Source: Tritonibacter mobilis (GTDB lineage Bacteria > Pseudomonadota > Alphaproteobacteria > Rhodobacterales > Rhodobacteraceae). From it: a stretch of 64,000 nucleotides of DNA. A program made the translations under genes and the position numbers. This document shows, in pieces, positions 9,601-18,331 of the stretch. The notes below the pieces were generated by a model that saw only the letters and a program-made list of their open reading frames with translations, had not been told where the DNA came from and did not search any database. Every line of letters starts with the position of its first letter. The stretch's first letter is position 1. The stretch is from contig NZ_LNWY01000016.1 in assembly GCF_001681715.1 (NCBI RefSeq), positions 1-64,000 on the forward strand. Reading direction: 5' to 3'.

Positions 9601-9729
9601 TACCGCACTGTGATCGAAAGCGACGTCACCGTGGCGCTGCAACTGCTGCAAACCGTCTCCGGGCATCTCTCCAGTGCGGCGGTTGCCCTGCAAGAAGCCA
9701 GAGCAGGCAAACCCAACCCCGAGGCGTGA
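6676..9729 (+). CDS. ABC-exporter-like protein with degenerate ATPase and C-terminal cNMP-binding domain
   Basis: I place the start at GTG 6676 because TAAGGA lies 7 nt upstream; an upstream GTG at 6625 would add 17 residues. Residues about 20-320 form an exporter-type membrane domain. The nucleotide-binding part starts with GDIELRDVTV, but where a Walker A GxxGxGKST should be it reads IQSSSAAEREALAQLL, with no Lys. The Q-loop Gln is replaced (YAFNAPYLF). About 300 residues of unrelated sequence then interrupt the domain before a Walker B-like ILILDHVLASHD, where the catalytic Glu is His. The switch His survives in MIHLEDHF. The last 150 residues are a cyclic-nucleotide-binding fold (VFRAGEEGDAVYLCLSG, then GRLIGDLAVITREPRQLDLVA). 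The family is an ABC exporter by fold, but ATP hydrolysis is doubtful. A regulatory or scaffold role at the inner membrane is inference. Confidence 0.85.
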   Translation: MEPSLFSFIWRHSKRQQLGLLVLTLLTFPFLYATLELPKRIVNDAIGSPSEWIDLWGWRLTSEHYLLVLCFAFLGAVLASGMMKMRLNTLKGILSERLLRRLRFQMIARMMRFPSSHFRTTSQGEMVSLITSESEPMGGLMGDAVAQPVFQAGQMLTIVSFLFIQSVWFGLASVALIPLQAWLIPMLQRQINLLNKDRIAEVRALSAEIGETAAGLQDLRSNGGWRYRLAQVSDRLGRLFEIRRRIYMKKFFMKFLNNLIGHLTPFFFYSVGGVLAIRGEITVGALVAALAAYKDLSAPWKELLTYYNQVQDMSLRWQIMVEKFAPPGMIDETLFEGVPHQVPHLRGDIELRDVTVRDAEGKPVLDGLTLTIPAGAQVAIQSSSAAEREALAQLLTREVLPTRGEVIVAGYSLSKLHQGVIASRIGYAFNAPYLFDGTLGDNVLMPLRNQPRATAAERQLLQRAEALRAGNSADPVDADWVNPDLAGLRSEHDLRDWWFQLVEAMGIDGQLFHRTLHARLQDHHRALEAQITALRPRIEARLEEQGLRDVVYRFLPDSYNPALPLAENMMFAFPVEPVPTTLFTDPDGPFQRVLRAEGLESQTRDISLALLDTLQRTFGRGQTSHPLFRRLNLDEDLYAEIVKAADRYREGRGVDQKDRALLCTLPFLLTEEQIGAGLPRDYKLRMIGIRNRRGDLLLSDCGGVYRRLRAGEYARKLTVLENALFGRISLHAGGKAQAVEDVVADVMADHDLKARLALMIYDLPTGLGGALLEPVFRERAAFTRAAIKRPDILILDHVLASHDSDNRLKTRNRLQALLPKTTMIHLEDHFEHPSRYDLHLSLKDGRIDGQSGVATALLDQEEQSEDDFDRKLSQIGAVDLFARLDARHRRLLAFSASWVRVPTGAAVFRAGEEGDAVYLCLSGQAALQFPEDGSHLDMIDPGRLIGDLAVITREPRQLDLVAVEDCVFLRIGAEEYRTVIESDVTVALQLLQTVSGHLSSAAVALQEARAGKPNPEA

Positions 9730-9795
9730 TCCCGCACTGGCCAGAGCGCGCTGCGGCGCATAAAACGCCACCGAAGCGAACAAGGAACGCCCCAC

Positions 9796-10677
9796 ATGAG
9801 CTACCAGCCGCATGAGATCCTCCTGCATCAGGCCCGCCCCAAAGCGGAGCTTTGGCGGCTGGCGCTGGGTGTGGTGCTGGTGGTGGTGACATGGTTCGCG
9901 CTCGGGCTGATCTCGGATATGTTCCTGCTGCCCGGTGTGTTGGCATTGACCGGCGGGGCTGATCTTTATTCCGGCAGCGATCCTGCGGGCATGGCGATCT
10001 TGCTGGGCAATTTCATCTTTGCCACCATCGCCGTCGGGCTGGTGCTGCAGATGCTGCATGGCCGCAGTCTTGACACGCTTGTTGGGCCACGGGCGCTTTT
10101 GCTGCCACAAGGGCTGCAGGTGGGGCGGATCTTGCTCCTCGTGCTGGTCGTGCTGCTGGTGCTGCCGCCTTATGATATGGGCGCGCCGCTGGTTGCAAAT
10201 CTCGCATTTGGGCAGTGGGTCGCACTCTTGCCCCTGTCGCTGGTGTTGGTGCTGATTCAGGTCAGCGCCGAGGAAATCCTGTTTCGCGGCTACCTTCAGC
10301 AAGGTCTCGCCGCCCGATTCAAAAGTCCCCTCGTGTGGCTGGTTTTGCCCTCGCTCCTGTTCGGCATGGGCCATTACATGCCGCAGGAGGCCGGGGATAA
10401 CGCATGGCTCATTGTCGCGGGCGCGACGCTTTACGGGATGTTGATGGCGGATCTGACCGCACGTTCCGGCAGCCTTGGCCCCGCAATTGCGGTACATTTC
10501 GTCAATAACGTCTGGGCGCTTCTGATCGTGTCCTCCCCCTCGAGCCTCAATGGCCTCGCGCTTTATCTGCATCCTTTTGCCATGGATGATGTCGCGGCCC
10601 TGCGCCCGTGGCTCTGGGTGGATGTGATGGTGATGCTGGTCTCATGGCTTGCGGCACGGGTCGCGATCAGGGCCTGA
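9796..10677 (+). CDS. CPBP family intramembrane metalloprotease
   Basis: This is a multi-pass membrane protein of the CPBP (CAAX protease/bacteriocin-processing, Abi) family. The three family motifs are visible: EEILFRGY (the EExxxR motif), FGMGHYMP (FxxxH) and HFVNNVW near the C-terminus. These supply the catalytic Glu and His. Around eight hydrophobic segments flank them. The gene begins 66 bp after the ABC/cNMP gene on the same strand and may be co-transcribed. Bacterial relatives process or degrade membrane-associated peptides; the substrate here is unknown. The downstream accD start lies 62 bp beyond the stop. Confidence 0.9.
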   Translation: MSYQPHEILLHQARPKAELWRLALGVVLVVVTWFALGLISDMFLLPGVLALTGGADLYSGSDPAGMAILLGNFIFATIAVGLVLQMLHGRSLDTLVGPRALLLPQGLQVGRILLLVLVVLLVLPPYDMGAPLVANLAFGQWVALLPLSLVLVLIQVSAEEILFRGYLQQGLAARFKSPLVWLVLPSLLFGMGHYMPQEAGDNAWLIVAGATLYGMLMADLTARSGSLGPAIAVHFVNNVWALLIVSSPSSLNGLALYLHPFAMDDVAALRPWLWVDVMVMLVSWLAARVAIRA

Positions 10678-10739
10678 TTGCAATTAATGGAAACTGCCCT
10701 TATCTGGGGACGCAACGCCAATCAGGCAGAGGCCATTTG

Positions 10740-11702
10740 ATGAACTGGATCACCAACTACGTCCGCCCCACGATCAACTCGATCTTTTCGCGCCGCGAAG
10801 TGCCCGAGAATCTGTGGAAGAAATGTGACGAATGCGGCACCATGCTGTTTCACCGCGAGTTGAGCGACAATCAGAACGTCTGCACCAACTGCGGCCACCA
10901 CATGCACATCACGCCGCGCGACCGCTTCAAGGCGATGTTTGACGGGGGTGTATTTGCCGAGGTCAAAGTACCCGAACCGGTGGTTGACCCGCTGAAATTC
11001 CGCGACCAGAAACGCTATCCTGATCGCCTCAAGGCGGCGCAGAAAAACACCGGCGAAAAAGAGGCGATGCTGGTCGCTACCGGTGAAATCGGGCGCACGC
11101 CGATTGTGGCTGCGGCGCAGGATTTCTCCTTTATGGCAGGCTCCATGGGCATGTATGTCGGCAACGCCATCATCGCCGCCGCCGAAGAGGCCGTGAAACT
11201 GGGCCGCCCGCTGGTGCTGTTCTCCGCCGCAGGTGGCGCACGCATGCAAGAGGGCATCCTGTCCCTGATGCAGATGCCGCGCACCACCGTCGCGGTCGAG
11301 ATGCTCAAAGAAGCGGGCCTGCCCTATATCGTTGTGCTGACCCATCCGACCACCGGCGGTGTGACCGCATCCTATGCGATGCTGGGCGATGTGCATATCT
11401 CCGAACCCAACGCGCTCATTTGTTTTGCCGGTCCCCGCGTGATCGAGCAGACCATCCGCGAAAAACTGCCCGAGGGTTTCCAGCGCGCCGAATACCTGCT
11501 GGACCATGGCATGCTGGACCGGGTGACCCCGCGCACTGAGATGCGCGATGAGCTGATCACCATCATCCGCATGATGATGAAACTGCCGCCGCAGGTGCAT
11601 GGCGATCTGCCCGCACCAGAGCCTGAGCCGCAGGTCGAAGGGGCCGAAAAAGACGAAAAAGCGCCCGAGGATGGCGCATCGGGCGAAGACAAAAAAGCCT
11701 GA
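10740..11702 (+). CDS. accD: Acetyl-CoA carboxylase carboxyltransferase subunit beta
   Basis: AccD and AccA transfer CO2 from biotin to acetyl-CoA, making malonyl-CoA for fatty acid synthesis. The 320-residue protein starts at ATG 10740 ([10 protein letters not shown]), as usual for the family, rather than at upstream in-frame codons inside the CPBP gene. The N-terminal zinc ribbon has C29, C32, C48 and C51. The carboxyltransferase core includes GGARMQEG and [14 protein letters not shown]. The C-terminus is an acidic disordered tail. The order accD-folC is common in Proteobacteria. A hairpin at 11742-11769 separates the two here. Confidence 0.97.
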   Translation: MNWITNYVRPTINSIFSRREVPENLWKKCDECGTMLFHRELSDNQNVCTNCGHHMHITPRDRFKAMFDGGVFAEVKVPEPVVDPLKFRDQKRYPDRLKAAQKNTGEKEAMLVATGEIGRTPIVAAAQDFSFMAGSMGMYVGNAIIAAAEEAVKLGRPLVLFSAAGGARMQEGILSLMQMPRTTVAVEMLKEAGLPYIVVLTHPTTGGVTASYAMLGDVHISEPNALICFAGPRVIEQTIREKLPEGFQRAEYLLDHGMLDRVTPRTEMRDELITIIRMMMKLPPQVHGDLPAPEPEPQVEGAEKDEKAPEDGASGEDKKA

Positions 11703-11741
11703 GTCCCTTCATTATGAGTTTTGCCTGACCGAAGGTCGGGC

Positions 11742-11769
11742 AGCGCCCGCCCCAATCGAGGCGGGCGCT
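11742..11769 (+). terminator. Hairpin between accD and folC
   Basis: A perfect 10-bp stem (11742-11751 with 11760-11769) closes an 8-nt loop, 40 bp after the accD stop. It is followed by only a weak T-rich stretch, so it may attenuate rather than end transcription into folC. Confidence 0.5.
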
Positions 11770-11851
11770 TCGCTTCCACCCCGACGGGACGGGCGCTGCC
11801 CTCATCGCATGTGGCACCGCCTGGCTCCGTGATCAGACTGGATCACGTCCG

Positions 11852-13123
11852 ATGACCGAACAGACCTCCGACGCCATTCTCGCCCGTATGATGGCGCTGC
11901 ATCCCAAGATCATCGACCTGACGCTGGATCGGGTCTGGCGTCTCTTGGCGGCGCTGGACAACCCGCAGGACAAACTGCCCCCGGTGATCCATATCGCGGG
12001 CACCAATGGCAAAGGCTCCACCCAGGCGATGATCCGCGCCGGGCTTGAGGGCTGGGGCAAATCGGTGCACGCCTATACCTCGCCGCATCTGGCCCGTTTT
12101 CACGAACGTATCCTTCTGGCGGGCGATCTGATCACTGAGGATCACCTGACGCAGGTGCTGGACGAGTGCTACAGCGCCAATGGCGGTGAGAGCATCACCT
12201 ATTTCGAGATCACCACCGTGGCGGGGCTGCTGGCGTTTTCGCGCACCTCTGCGGATTACACTCTGCTGGAGGTTGGCCTTGGCGGGCGTCTGGACGCCAC
12301 CAATGTCATCACCCCCGAGGTCTCGGTGATTACGCCGATTTCCATCGACCATGAACAATTCCTCGGCAACACGCTGGCCAAGATCGCAGGCGAGAAGGCC
12401 GGCATCATTAAACGCGGCGTGCCCGTGGTGGTCGGCCCGCAACCTGACGAGGCGATGGAGGTGATCGAGGACACCGCGATGCGCCTTGGCGCGCCGGTGA
12501 TCGCCTATGGTCAGCACTGGCACGTCCACGAGGAACGCGGCCGTCTGGTCTATCAGGACGAACGCGGCCTGCTGGACCTGCCGCTGCCCAACCTGATGGG
12601 CGCGCATCAGATCCAGAACGCAGGCGCCGCCCTTGCGGTACTGCGTCACCTCGGCGCGGATGAGGCCGCCTGCGAGGCGGCTGTTGTGGGGGCACAGTGG
12701 CCCGCCCGCATGCAACGCCTCAAAACCGGCCCGCTGGTGGAAATCGCAGGCGCGGCAGAACTGTGGCTCGATGGCGGTCACAACGCCGCCGCAGGTATTG
12801 CGCTCGCCGATGTGCTGGCCAACCTGCCCAAACGCCCGACGCATCTGATCTGCGGCATGCTCAACACCAAGGATGTCACAGGCTACCTGCGCCCGCTGGC
12901 GGCAGAGGCAACCAGCCTCACGGCGGTGTCGATCCCCGGCGAGGCGGCAACCCTCTCAGCCGAGGAAACAGAGGCCGCCGCAAAATCGGTAGACCTTCAG
13001 GCCTATACGGCAGAGAACGTCACAGAGGCGCTCAAGGCGATCCTTGCGCGCGATCCAAACAGCCGGGTGCTGATCTGTGGATCGCTCTATCTGGCGGGCG
13101 CGATCCTGCGCGAAAACGGCTAA
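11852..13123 (+). CDS. folC: Folylpolyglutamate synthase / dihydrofolate synthase
   Basis: FolC adds glutamate to dihydropteroate and to reduced folates, using ATP. The 423-residue protein has the Mur-ligase-like P-loop (HIAGTNGKGSTQAM, about residues 48-61), the GLGGRLDATN block and the C-terminal domain with LWLDGGHNAAAG. It lies downstream of accD and converges with a DeoR-type regulator, the stop codons being 6 bp apart. The length and motif order are normal for the family. Confidence 0.96.
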   Translation: MTEQTSDAILARMMALHPKIIDLTLDRVWRLLAALDNPQDKLPPVIHIAGTNGKGSTQAMIRAGLEGWGKSVHAYTSPHLARFHERILLAGDLITEDHLTQVLDECYSANGGESITYFEITTVAGLLAFSRTSADYTLLEVGLGGRLDATNVITPEVSVITPISIDHEQFLGNTLAKIAGEKAGIIKRGVPVVVGPQPDEAMEVIEDTAMRLGAPVIAYGQHWHVHEERGRLVYQDERGLLDLPLPNLMGAHQIQNAGAALAVLRHLGADEAACEAAVVGAQWPARMQRLKTGPLVEIAGAAELWLDGGHNAAAGIALADVLANLPKRPTHLICGMLNTKDVTGYLRPLAAEATSLTAVSIPGEAATLSAEETEAAAKSVDLQAYTAENVTEALKAILARDPNSRVLICGSLYLAGAILRENG

Positions 13124-13129
13124 GAACGG

Positions 13130-13882
13130 CTAGGGCGCAAGCACCAAGGCCCCCTCGCGCAATGCAGCCGTCAGCCCTTCGGGCGGCGGCGCGTTGCTCA
13201 CCACATAGTCGGGATCACTCAGCCAGCCGCCCCGTGCCGGCGCGCGGCGCAGGAATTTGACCTGATCGAGCACCAACACCGAGTGCCGCGCATGGGTTTG
13301 CATCGCGGCCCGCGCGCGGGCCTCTTCTGTGCGAAAATCCAAGAGTGCCCCGTCCTCATCAACGCCCGCGACGCCAAAGACCGCAAAATCCACGCGGTAG
13401 GCGGCAAAGAACTCCGCCGCGGCGCTGCCCGATACGCTGCGGTCGCGCACAGAGCCGCCACAGATCGACAGGTTGATCTCTTCACAGGCCCATAGATGGC
13501 TCGCCGCCACGAGGTTGTTGGTGATCACGTCCCGCGCCCCGGCCCCTGCCAACAGCCGCGCAACCTCTGCCGGGGTGCTGCCAAGGCCAATGGAAACCGA
13601 CGCCCCCGCCGGAATGAGCCGCAGCACCTCGCGCGCCAATGCGGCTTTCTCGTTTTGCTGTTCCACCGCCCGCGACGCATAGGGCCGCGCGCCATCATTG
13701 GGACGCACCCCACGATGCACCCGCATCAACAGCGCCCGGTCGCGCAGGTCGTTGACATCGCGGCGAATGGTCTGGGTGGTGACCTCGAACCGCTCCGCCA
13801 GATCCTCGATGGTGGCAAAGCCGCTTTGCTCCAGCAGACGCAGAATATCGCGCTGTCGGTCGCTCAGGTCGGTGGCATTCAT
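13130..13882 (-). CDS. DeoR/GlpR family transcriptional regulator
   Basis: Residues 5-60 form a DeoR winged helix (RQRDILRLLEQSGFATIEDLAERFEVTTQTIRRD), and the C-terminal DeoR sensor domain shows the sugar-phosphate-type phosphate loop (SIGLGSTPAEVA), a TNN motif (VITNNLVAA) and GVAGVDEDGAL. Such proteins repress carbohydrate or glycerol genes until a phosphorylated sugar binds. No sugar operon is adjacent, so the target cannot be named. The next gene upstream on the same strand is zapE, 128 bp away; this gap contains no obvious hairpin. Confidence 0.9.
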   Translation of the reverse strand: MNATDLSDRQRDILRLLEQSGFATIEDLAERFEVTTQTIRRDVNDLRDRALLMRVHRGVRPNDGARPYASRAVEQQNEKAALAREVLRLIPAGASVSIGLGSTPAEVARLLAGAGARDVITNNLVAASHLWACEEINLSICGGSVRDRSVSGSAAAEFFAAYRVDFAVFGVAGVDEDGALLDFRTEEARARAAMQTHARHSVLVLDQVKFLRRAPARGGWLSDPDYVVSNAPPPEGLTAALREGALVLAP

Positions 13883-14010
13883 CAGCGCGCTCCCCTGTTC
13901 ATACGAACATCACCTTTGTAGGGGAGGCGGGATACTATGCAAGAAAACTCTGATCCTGAGGGGGTATTAGGCTCATTTGAGGTCTTGATGCGCACTCATA
14001 TGAGCACGCC

Positions 14011-15084
14011 TTACCCCTCAATGCGGCCCCAGTCCTTGTCCTGCATCTCCCGCAGGCGCGAGGCGGTGCGCTCAAATTCAAAGGCCCCGTCGCCCTCCAT
14101 ATAGAGGAACTCCGGCTCTGCCGCCGCCGAGCAGATCAATCGCACCCGCGCCTCATAAAGCGCGTCGATCAATGTCACAAAGCGCTTGGCCTCGTTGAAG
14201 TTGTTGCGCCCCAGCGCCGGGATGTTTTCCAGCACCAGCACTTTGACCGCATCGGCCACCGCGAGATAATCGCCCGGCCCCAGCATGGTGCCGCAGAGGT
14301 CGTAAAACGTCGCCCGTGCCACCCCGTTGCGATAGGCGGGCAGGGTGACTTCGCGCCCTTTCACCGTCAGCACCAGCGGTTCTGCCGCACCGCCCGTGAG
14401 ATCGCGCCAGATCTCTTCCATCTCGGCGCGCACCTCAGCGTTGAGGGGCGTGAAATAGACCCGAGAGCCGGTCAGGCGGTCCTGCCGGTAGTCCTTTGGG
14501 CTCACCATCTCATGCACCTGCATCTTGTCTTTGATGAGGTCGATAAACGGCAAAAACAGCTGCCGGTTCAGCCCGTTTTTATAAAGGTCATCCGGCACCC
14601 GGTTCGATGTGGTGACCACCACCACACCCGCCTCAAACAGCGCCTCAAACAGACGGCCCACGATCATTGCATCGGTGATATCGGTGATCTGCATCTCGTC
14701 AAACGCCAAGAGCCGCACCGAGGCCACCACATCCGCCACCACCGGCGCCAGTGCATCCTCGGTGCCCGCCTCGCGGGCGCGGTGCATCTTGGCGTGGATT
14801 TCCTGCATGAAGGCGTGAAAATGCACCCGACGGCTGGGGATGTCATCAAGGCTCTCGACAAAGAGATCCATCAGCATCGACTTGCCGCGCCCGACACCGC
14901 CCCACAGATAAAGCCCCTTGACCTCCGGTCGCACTGCCTTGCGAAACAGGCCACGTTTCACCGGCTCCGCGCGCAAGCCATCGGCAATCCGGTCAAACTC
15001 CGGCAACACCGCCTGCTGCGCGGGGTCCGGCTGGATGTGCCCGCTGTCTACACGGGCCTGATAGAGGTCAGTTATATGTGTCAT
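14011..15084 (-). CDS. zapE: Cell division protein ZapE (AFG1-like ATPase)
   Basis: ZapE is a P-loop ATPase that acts on FtsZ in other bacteria. I start at 15084 (MTHITDLYQARV), the usual N-terminus; a longer frame reaches 15156. The Walker A motif is GGVGRGKSML, the Walker B is LLAFDEMQ, and the AFG1 block VVTTSNRVPDDLYKNGL follows. The length, 357 residues, fits the family. The gene is divergent from the MFS transporter at 15244, so the 159-bp gap must carry both promoters; it also holds a small 6-bp hairpin near 15140-15155. Confidence 0.94.
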   Translation of the reverse strand: MTHITDLYQARVDSGHIQPDPAQQAVLPEFDRIADGLRAEPVKRGLFRKAVRPEVKGLYLWGGVGRGKSMLMDLFVESLDDIPSRRVHFHAFMQEIHAKMHRAREAGTEDALAPVVADVVASVRLLAFDEMQITDITDAMIVGRLFEALFEAGVVVVTTSNRVPDDLYKNGLNRQLFLPFIDLIKDKMQVHEMVSPKDYRQDRLTGSRVYFTPLNAEVRAEMEEIWRDLTGGAAEPLVLTVKGREVTLPAYRNGVARATFYDLCGTMLGPGDYLAVADAVKVLVLENIPALGRNNFNEAKRFVTLIDALYEARVRLICSAAAEPEFLYMEGDGAFEFERTASRLREMQDKDWGRIEG

Positions 15085-15243
15085 GCCCCCAGCCATAGCC
15101 GGATGATTTTGCAAAGGAAAGCGTGGCATGCCCTGCCTCTGAACCTGATGGTTCAATTTTGCTTATGTGTGCATTCAAAACTCCTGAATTGACGCATCGG
15201 TTGCGATGGTCAAACTGGCCTTTCACCTTAGCGGAGCACCTCC

Positions 15244-16482
15244 ATGGATCGTCCCACCCCTCTGTTTACCCCCGTCCTGATGGTGGGCTGTCTGATTATC
15301 ATGGTGAGCTTTGCGGTGCGCGCCTCGTTTGGGGTGTTCCAGATCCCGATTGCCGAGGATTTTGGCTGGCTCCGGAGCGAATTTTCCCTCGCCATCGCCA
15401 TCCAGAACCTCGCGTGGGGCATTGGTCAGCCGATCTTTGGTGCCATCGCCGAGAAGATTGGCGACCGTAAGGCGATCATTATCGGCGCGGTGATCTATGC
15501 GGCGGGCCTTGTGCTAAGCGCGGGCGCGACGACCCCAACGGAAATGCAGGCCTATGAATGGCTGGTGGGCTTTGGGGTTGCGGGCACGGGCTTTGGCGTG
15601 GTGCTGGCCGTGGTGGGGCGTGCCAGCTCGGACGAGAACCGCTCCATGTCGCTGGCGATTGTCACCGCAGCCGGGTCGGCAGGGCAGATCTTTGGCGCGC
15701 CCACGGCGGAATATATGCTGGGGCTGATGTCGTGGCAGACGGTGTTTTTGGTCTTTGCTGGCGTCGTTCTGGCGCTGATCCTGTCGCTGCCCCTGATGCG
15801 CGCGCCGGTCTCTGCGGGCAAGGCAGAGCTGGAGGAAAGCCTTGGCTCAATCCTCAAGAAAGCCTTTCGCGATCCGTCTTACACGCTGATTTTCCTCGGG
15901 TTTTTCTCCTGCGGCTATCAGCTGGCCTTTGTCACCGCGCATTTTCCGGCCTTTGTCACAGAGATGTGCGGGCCGATCATGCCGGGGGGCGTTCTGCATG
16001 GTATCGGGATCACCACCACCTCGGCGCTTGGGGCGGTGTCGATCTCGCTCATTGGTCTGGCGAATGTGGCGGGCACATTGCTCGCGGGCTGGGCGGGCAA
16101 GCATTATTCCAAGAAATACCTGCTCGCAGGCATCTACACTGCGCGTACCATCGTGGCGGGAGCTTTTATCTTGCTGCCGATCACGCCGCTTTCGGTGATC
16201 CTGTTCTCGGTGGCGATGGGCTCGCTGTGGCTGGCCACCGTGCCGCTCACCTCGGGGCTGGTCGCCCATATCTACGGCTTGCGTTACATGGGGACGCTTT
16301 ATGGTATCGTGTTTCTCAGCCACCAGATCGGCGGGTTTCTGGGCGTGTGGCTTGGCGGGCGGATGTATGACATCTATGGCGACTACACGATGGTCTGGTG
16401 GATCGGCGTCGGCGTCGGTGCCTTCAGCGCCATTGTCCATCTGCCGGTGCGCGAGCGCCCCCTGCAGGCGGCAGCGGCCTGA
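15244..16482 (+). CDS. MFS transporter
   Basis: The 412-residue protein has twelve hydrophobic segments in two halves and the MFS loop 2-3 signature variant (IAEKIGDRKAIIIGA, about residues 70-85). The N-terminal half resembles monocarboxylate or oxalate/formate-type carriers (RASFGVFQIPIAEDFGW), which hints at an organic anion but does not identify it. The start is ATG 15244 after GGAG at 15234-15237. It converges with the alpha/beta hydrolase, only two bases separating the stop codons. Confidence 0.9.
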   Translation: MDRPTPLFTPVLMVGCLIIMVSFAVRASFGVFQIPIAEDFGWLRSEFSLAIAIQNLAWGIGQPIFGAIAEKIGDRKAIIIGAVIYAAGLVLSAGATTPTEMQAYEWLVGFGVAGTGFGVVLAVVGRASSDENRSMSLAIVTAAGSAGQIFGAPTAEYMLGLMSWQTVFLVFAGVVLALILSLPLMRAPVSAGKAELEESLGSILKKAFRDPSYTLIFLGFFSCGYQLAFVTAHFPAFVTEMCGPIMPGGVLHGIGITTTSALGAVSISLIGLANVAGTLLAGWAGKHYSKKYLLAGIYTARTIVAGAFILLPITPLSVILFSVAMGSLWLATVPLTSGLVAHIYGLRYMGTLYGIVFLSHQIGGFLGVWLGGRMYDIYGDYTMVWWIGVGVGAFSAIVHLPVRERPLQAAAA

Positions 16483-16484
16483 CC

Positions 16485-17417
16485 CTAAAGACCAAGCCGC
16501 TGATTTTCGTAGATAATGCGCGCAACTTCCTTGGGGTGGGTATAGACCACCTCATGGCCTGCGCCCTCAATCACATCCTGTTTGGCAGAACGGTTGATCT
16601 CTGCCAGCCGTCCGATGGTGTCGCAGGGGACGATCATGTCGTCCCGTCCCCAGATCGCCAGAACCGGCAGGCCTTGTTGGTTGAATGTCTTCTGCTCGGG
16701 CGCAAAATCCTCGCGTAGGATACCCTGCATCGCTGCCAGATTTGAGGGTGCATGCCCCTGCCTGCGGCTCTGCGCGCGTTGGGCCTTTTGCACCTCTTCC
16801 GGTGTGCGCGGATCGGCCAGCACCCGGTTCACATAGCGGCGGGCAACGATTGGATAAGACCAACGCAGCATCAGATTCTTGACCCCATGCGGACGCTTTC
16901 TGAACTGCGCCATTGGCCCACGCGGCTCGTGCAGGCCCACAGGGGTAATCAGGATCAAGCTGCGGATCCGCCAGACATTGGCGGCGGCATAGGCGGTCGC
17001 AATCGCGCCCCCCGCAGAATGCCCCACGAGGACAAAATCCTCCACGATCCCTTCAAAGGCGAGCAGATCATTCAACTGCTGCAGGAAAAACTCCCGGTCC
17101 TGAACGCCGGGCACGTAATCGGAATACCCCCGCCCATAGAGATCATAGAGCAGCACCCGATACCCCATCTCCGCCAATTGCTTGGCCAGCGGCAGGAAAC
17201 TCTCTGATGGGGTGGTGATCCCATGCACGCAGACCACCACCGGTCCGCGCAACGGCCCAATCCAGCGGTAATGCGTCTGCCCTTGCGACAGTTCGGCAAA
17301 ATCGCCCGGCGCATCCGATCGCATCGCCTCATTCAGCGGCCGCCGCAACGCTTCTTGCAATGCAGGCAGAAACAGCAGGGCGATCACAAGCAGGGCAGCG
17401 CAGAGGAACCAAATCAT
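16485..17417 (-). CDS. Alpha/beta hydrolase with N-terminal membrane anchor
   Basis: A hydrophobic segment at residues 2-22 precedes a classic alpha/beta-hydrolase domain. The nucleophile elbow is GHSAGG, the acid is probably in WGRDDMIVP, and the His is in GAGHEVVYTHP. The oxyanion region is VCVHGITTPSES. The enzyme is therefore a membrane-tethered esterase or lipase-like hydrolase of unknown substrate. Its ATG overlaps the stop of the ornithine-cyclodeaminase-like gene (ATGA), so it is the last gene of the operon that starts with the DMT transporter at 19929. Confidence 0.9.
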   Translation of the reverse strand: MIWFLCAALLVIALLFLPALQEALRRPLNEAMRSDAPGDFAELSQGQTHYRWIGPLRGPVVVCVHGITTPSESFLPLAKQLAEMGYRVLLYDLYGRGYSDYVPGVQDREFFLQQLNDLLAFEGIVEDFVLVGHSAGGAIATAYAAANVWRIRSLILITPVGLHEPRGPMAQFRKRPHGVKNLMLRWSYPIVARRYVNRVLADPRTPEEVQKAQRAQSRRQGHAPSNLAAMQGILREDFAPEQKTFNQQGLPVLAIWGRDDMIVPCDTIGRLAEINRSAKQDVIEGAGHEVVYTHPKEVARIIYENQRLGL

Positions 17418-18331
17418 GTATTACGGGTCCAAAGATCCAGAATATGACGGCTGGTCATCAGGTCCAGATGAGCGCCCCCACCGTTTTTAAACAAGGTTAT
17501 CGCCTCAGGGTTGTAGCCCGTAAATCTATCGATATTGTAAAAATCCGCCAAGACCTCCTCGCGGCGCAATGCCCCCGAGGCCAGCGGGATTTTAAACTCG
17601 CCGATATGGTCCAGCGTGGTGTCGAAACTGTCGCAATAGATCTGCGCGCGGTGGAGTGCGGCGTCATCGGCCTCGCGCATGTCCGGACGATACGCGCCAA
17701 TCATATTAAGGTGCTGCCCCGGGCGCAGCCATTCCCCCCGGATTACCGGTTCGGTCGACATGGTGCAGGTCAGGATGATGTCCGCAGCCCCGACCGCCTG
17801 CGCCAAATCGGTGGCAACAGCAACCCCTGCATACTCCTGCGCCAGCGCCTCGGCCTTGGCGGTGGTGCGGTTCCAGATCCGGATCTGAGCGTCTGGCCAC
17901 ACCGCGGAGAACGCCTCGATCAGGCTGGCCGCCACGGTGCCTGCCCCCACGATCAGGATTTCCTTGGCGTTTGGGTTGGCCAGACGGCGCGCCCCCAAGA
18001 GGCTGTCGCCTGCGGTCTTCCACTTGGTCACCAGATGGAAATCCACCAGCGCCTCAGGCTGACCGGTTGCATCGTCAAAGAGGCTCACTGCGCCGTTGAT
18101 CATCGGCACCTCTCGGGCGGGATTGTCCGGAAAGATCATCGCCGTTTTCACCGCGATCCCCAGCCCATCAATCCAGGCCGAACGCGACAGCAGCGTATCC
18201 TTGCCGCGATAGAGGAAGGTATCGCCCACCTCGGCCTTGGGGCGGCTGTGCCCCTCGGCCAGCGCATCCGTGAGCGCTACCCAATCGAGCAGCGCCTCGC
18301 CTTCGTCAAAACCGATCTGAGGCAGGCTCAT
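17414..18331 (-). CDS. Ornithine cyclodeaminase / mu-crystallin family protein
   Basis: This NAD(P)-dependent family includes ornithine cyclodeaminase, ketimine reductases and alanine dehydrogenase. The Rossmann motif is LIVGAGTVAASLIEAF (about residues 125-140). A conserved Lys (VKTAMIFPDN region) and the nucleotide-loop region IRIWNRTT are present. I start at 18331 (MSLPQIGFDEG), because its ATG overlaps the HAD stop as ATGA; a longer frame would add 17 Arg/Gly-rich residues. The protein has 305 residues. It sits between a HAD hydrolase and an alpha/beta hydrolase in an overlapping operon. The substrate cannot be told from sequence. Confidence 0.9.
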   Translation of the reverse strand: MSLPQIGFDEGEALLDWVALTDALAEGHSRPKAEVGDTFLYRGKDTLLSRSAWIDGLGIAVKTAMIFPDNPAREVPMINGAVSLFDDATGQPEALVDFHLVTKWKTAGDSLLGARRLANPNAKEILIVGAGTVAASLIEAFSAVWPDAQIRIWNRTTAKAEALAQEYAGVAVATDLAQAVGAADIILTCTMSTEPVIRGEWLRPGQHLNMIGAYRPDMREADDAALHRAQIYCDSFDTTLDHIGEFKIPLASGALRREEVLADFYNIDRFTGYNPEAITLFKNGGGAHLDLMTSRHILDLWTRNT

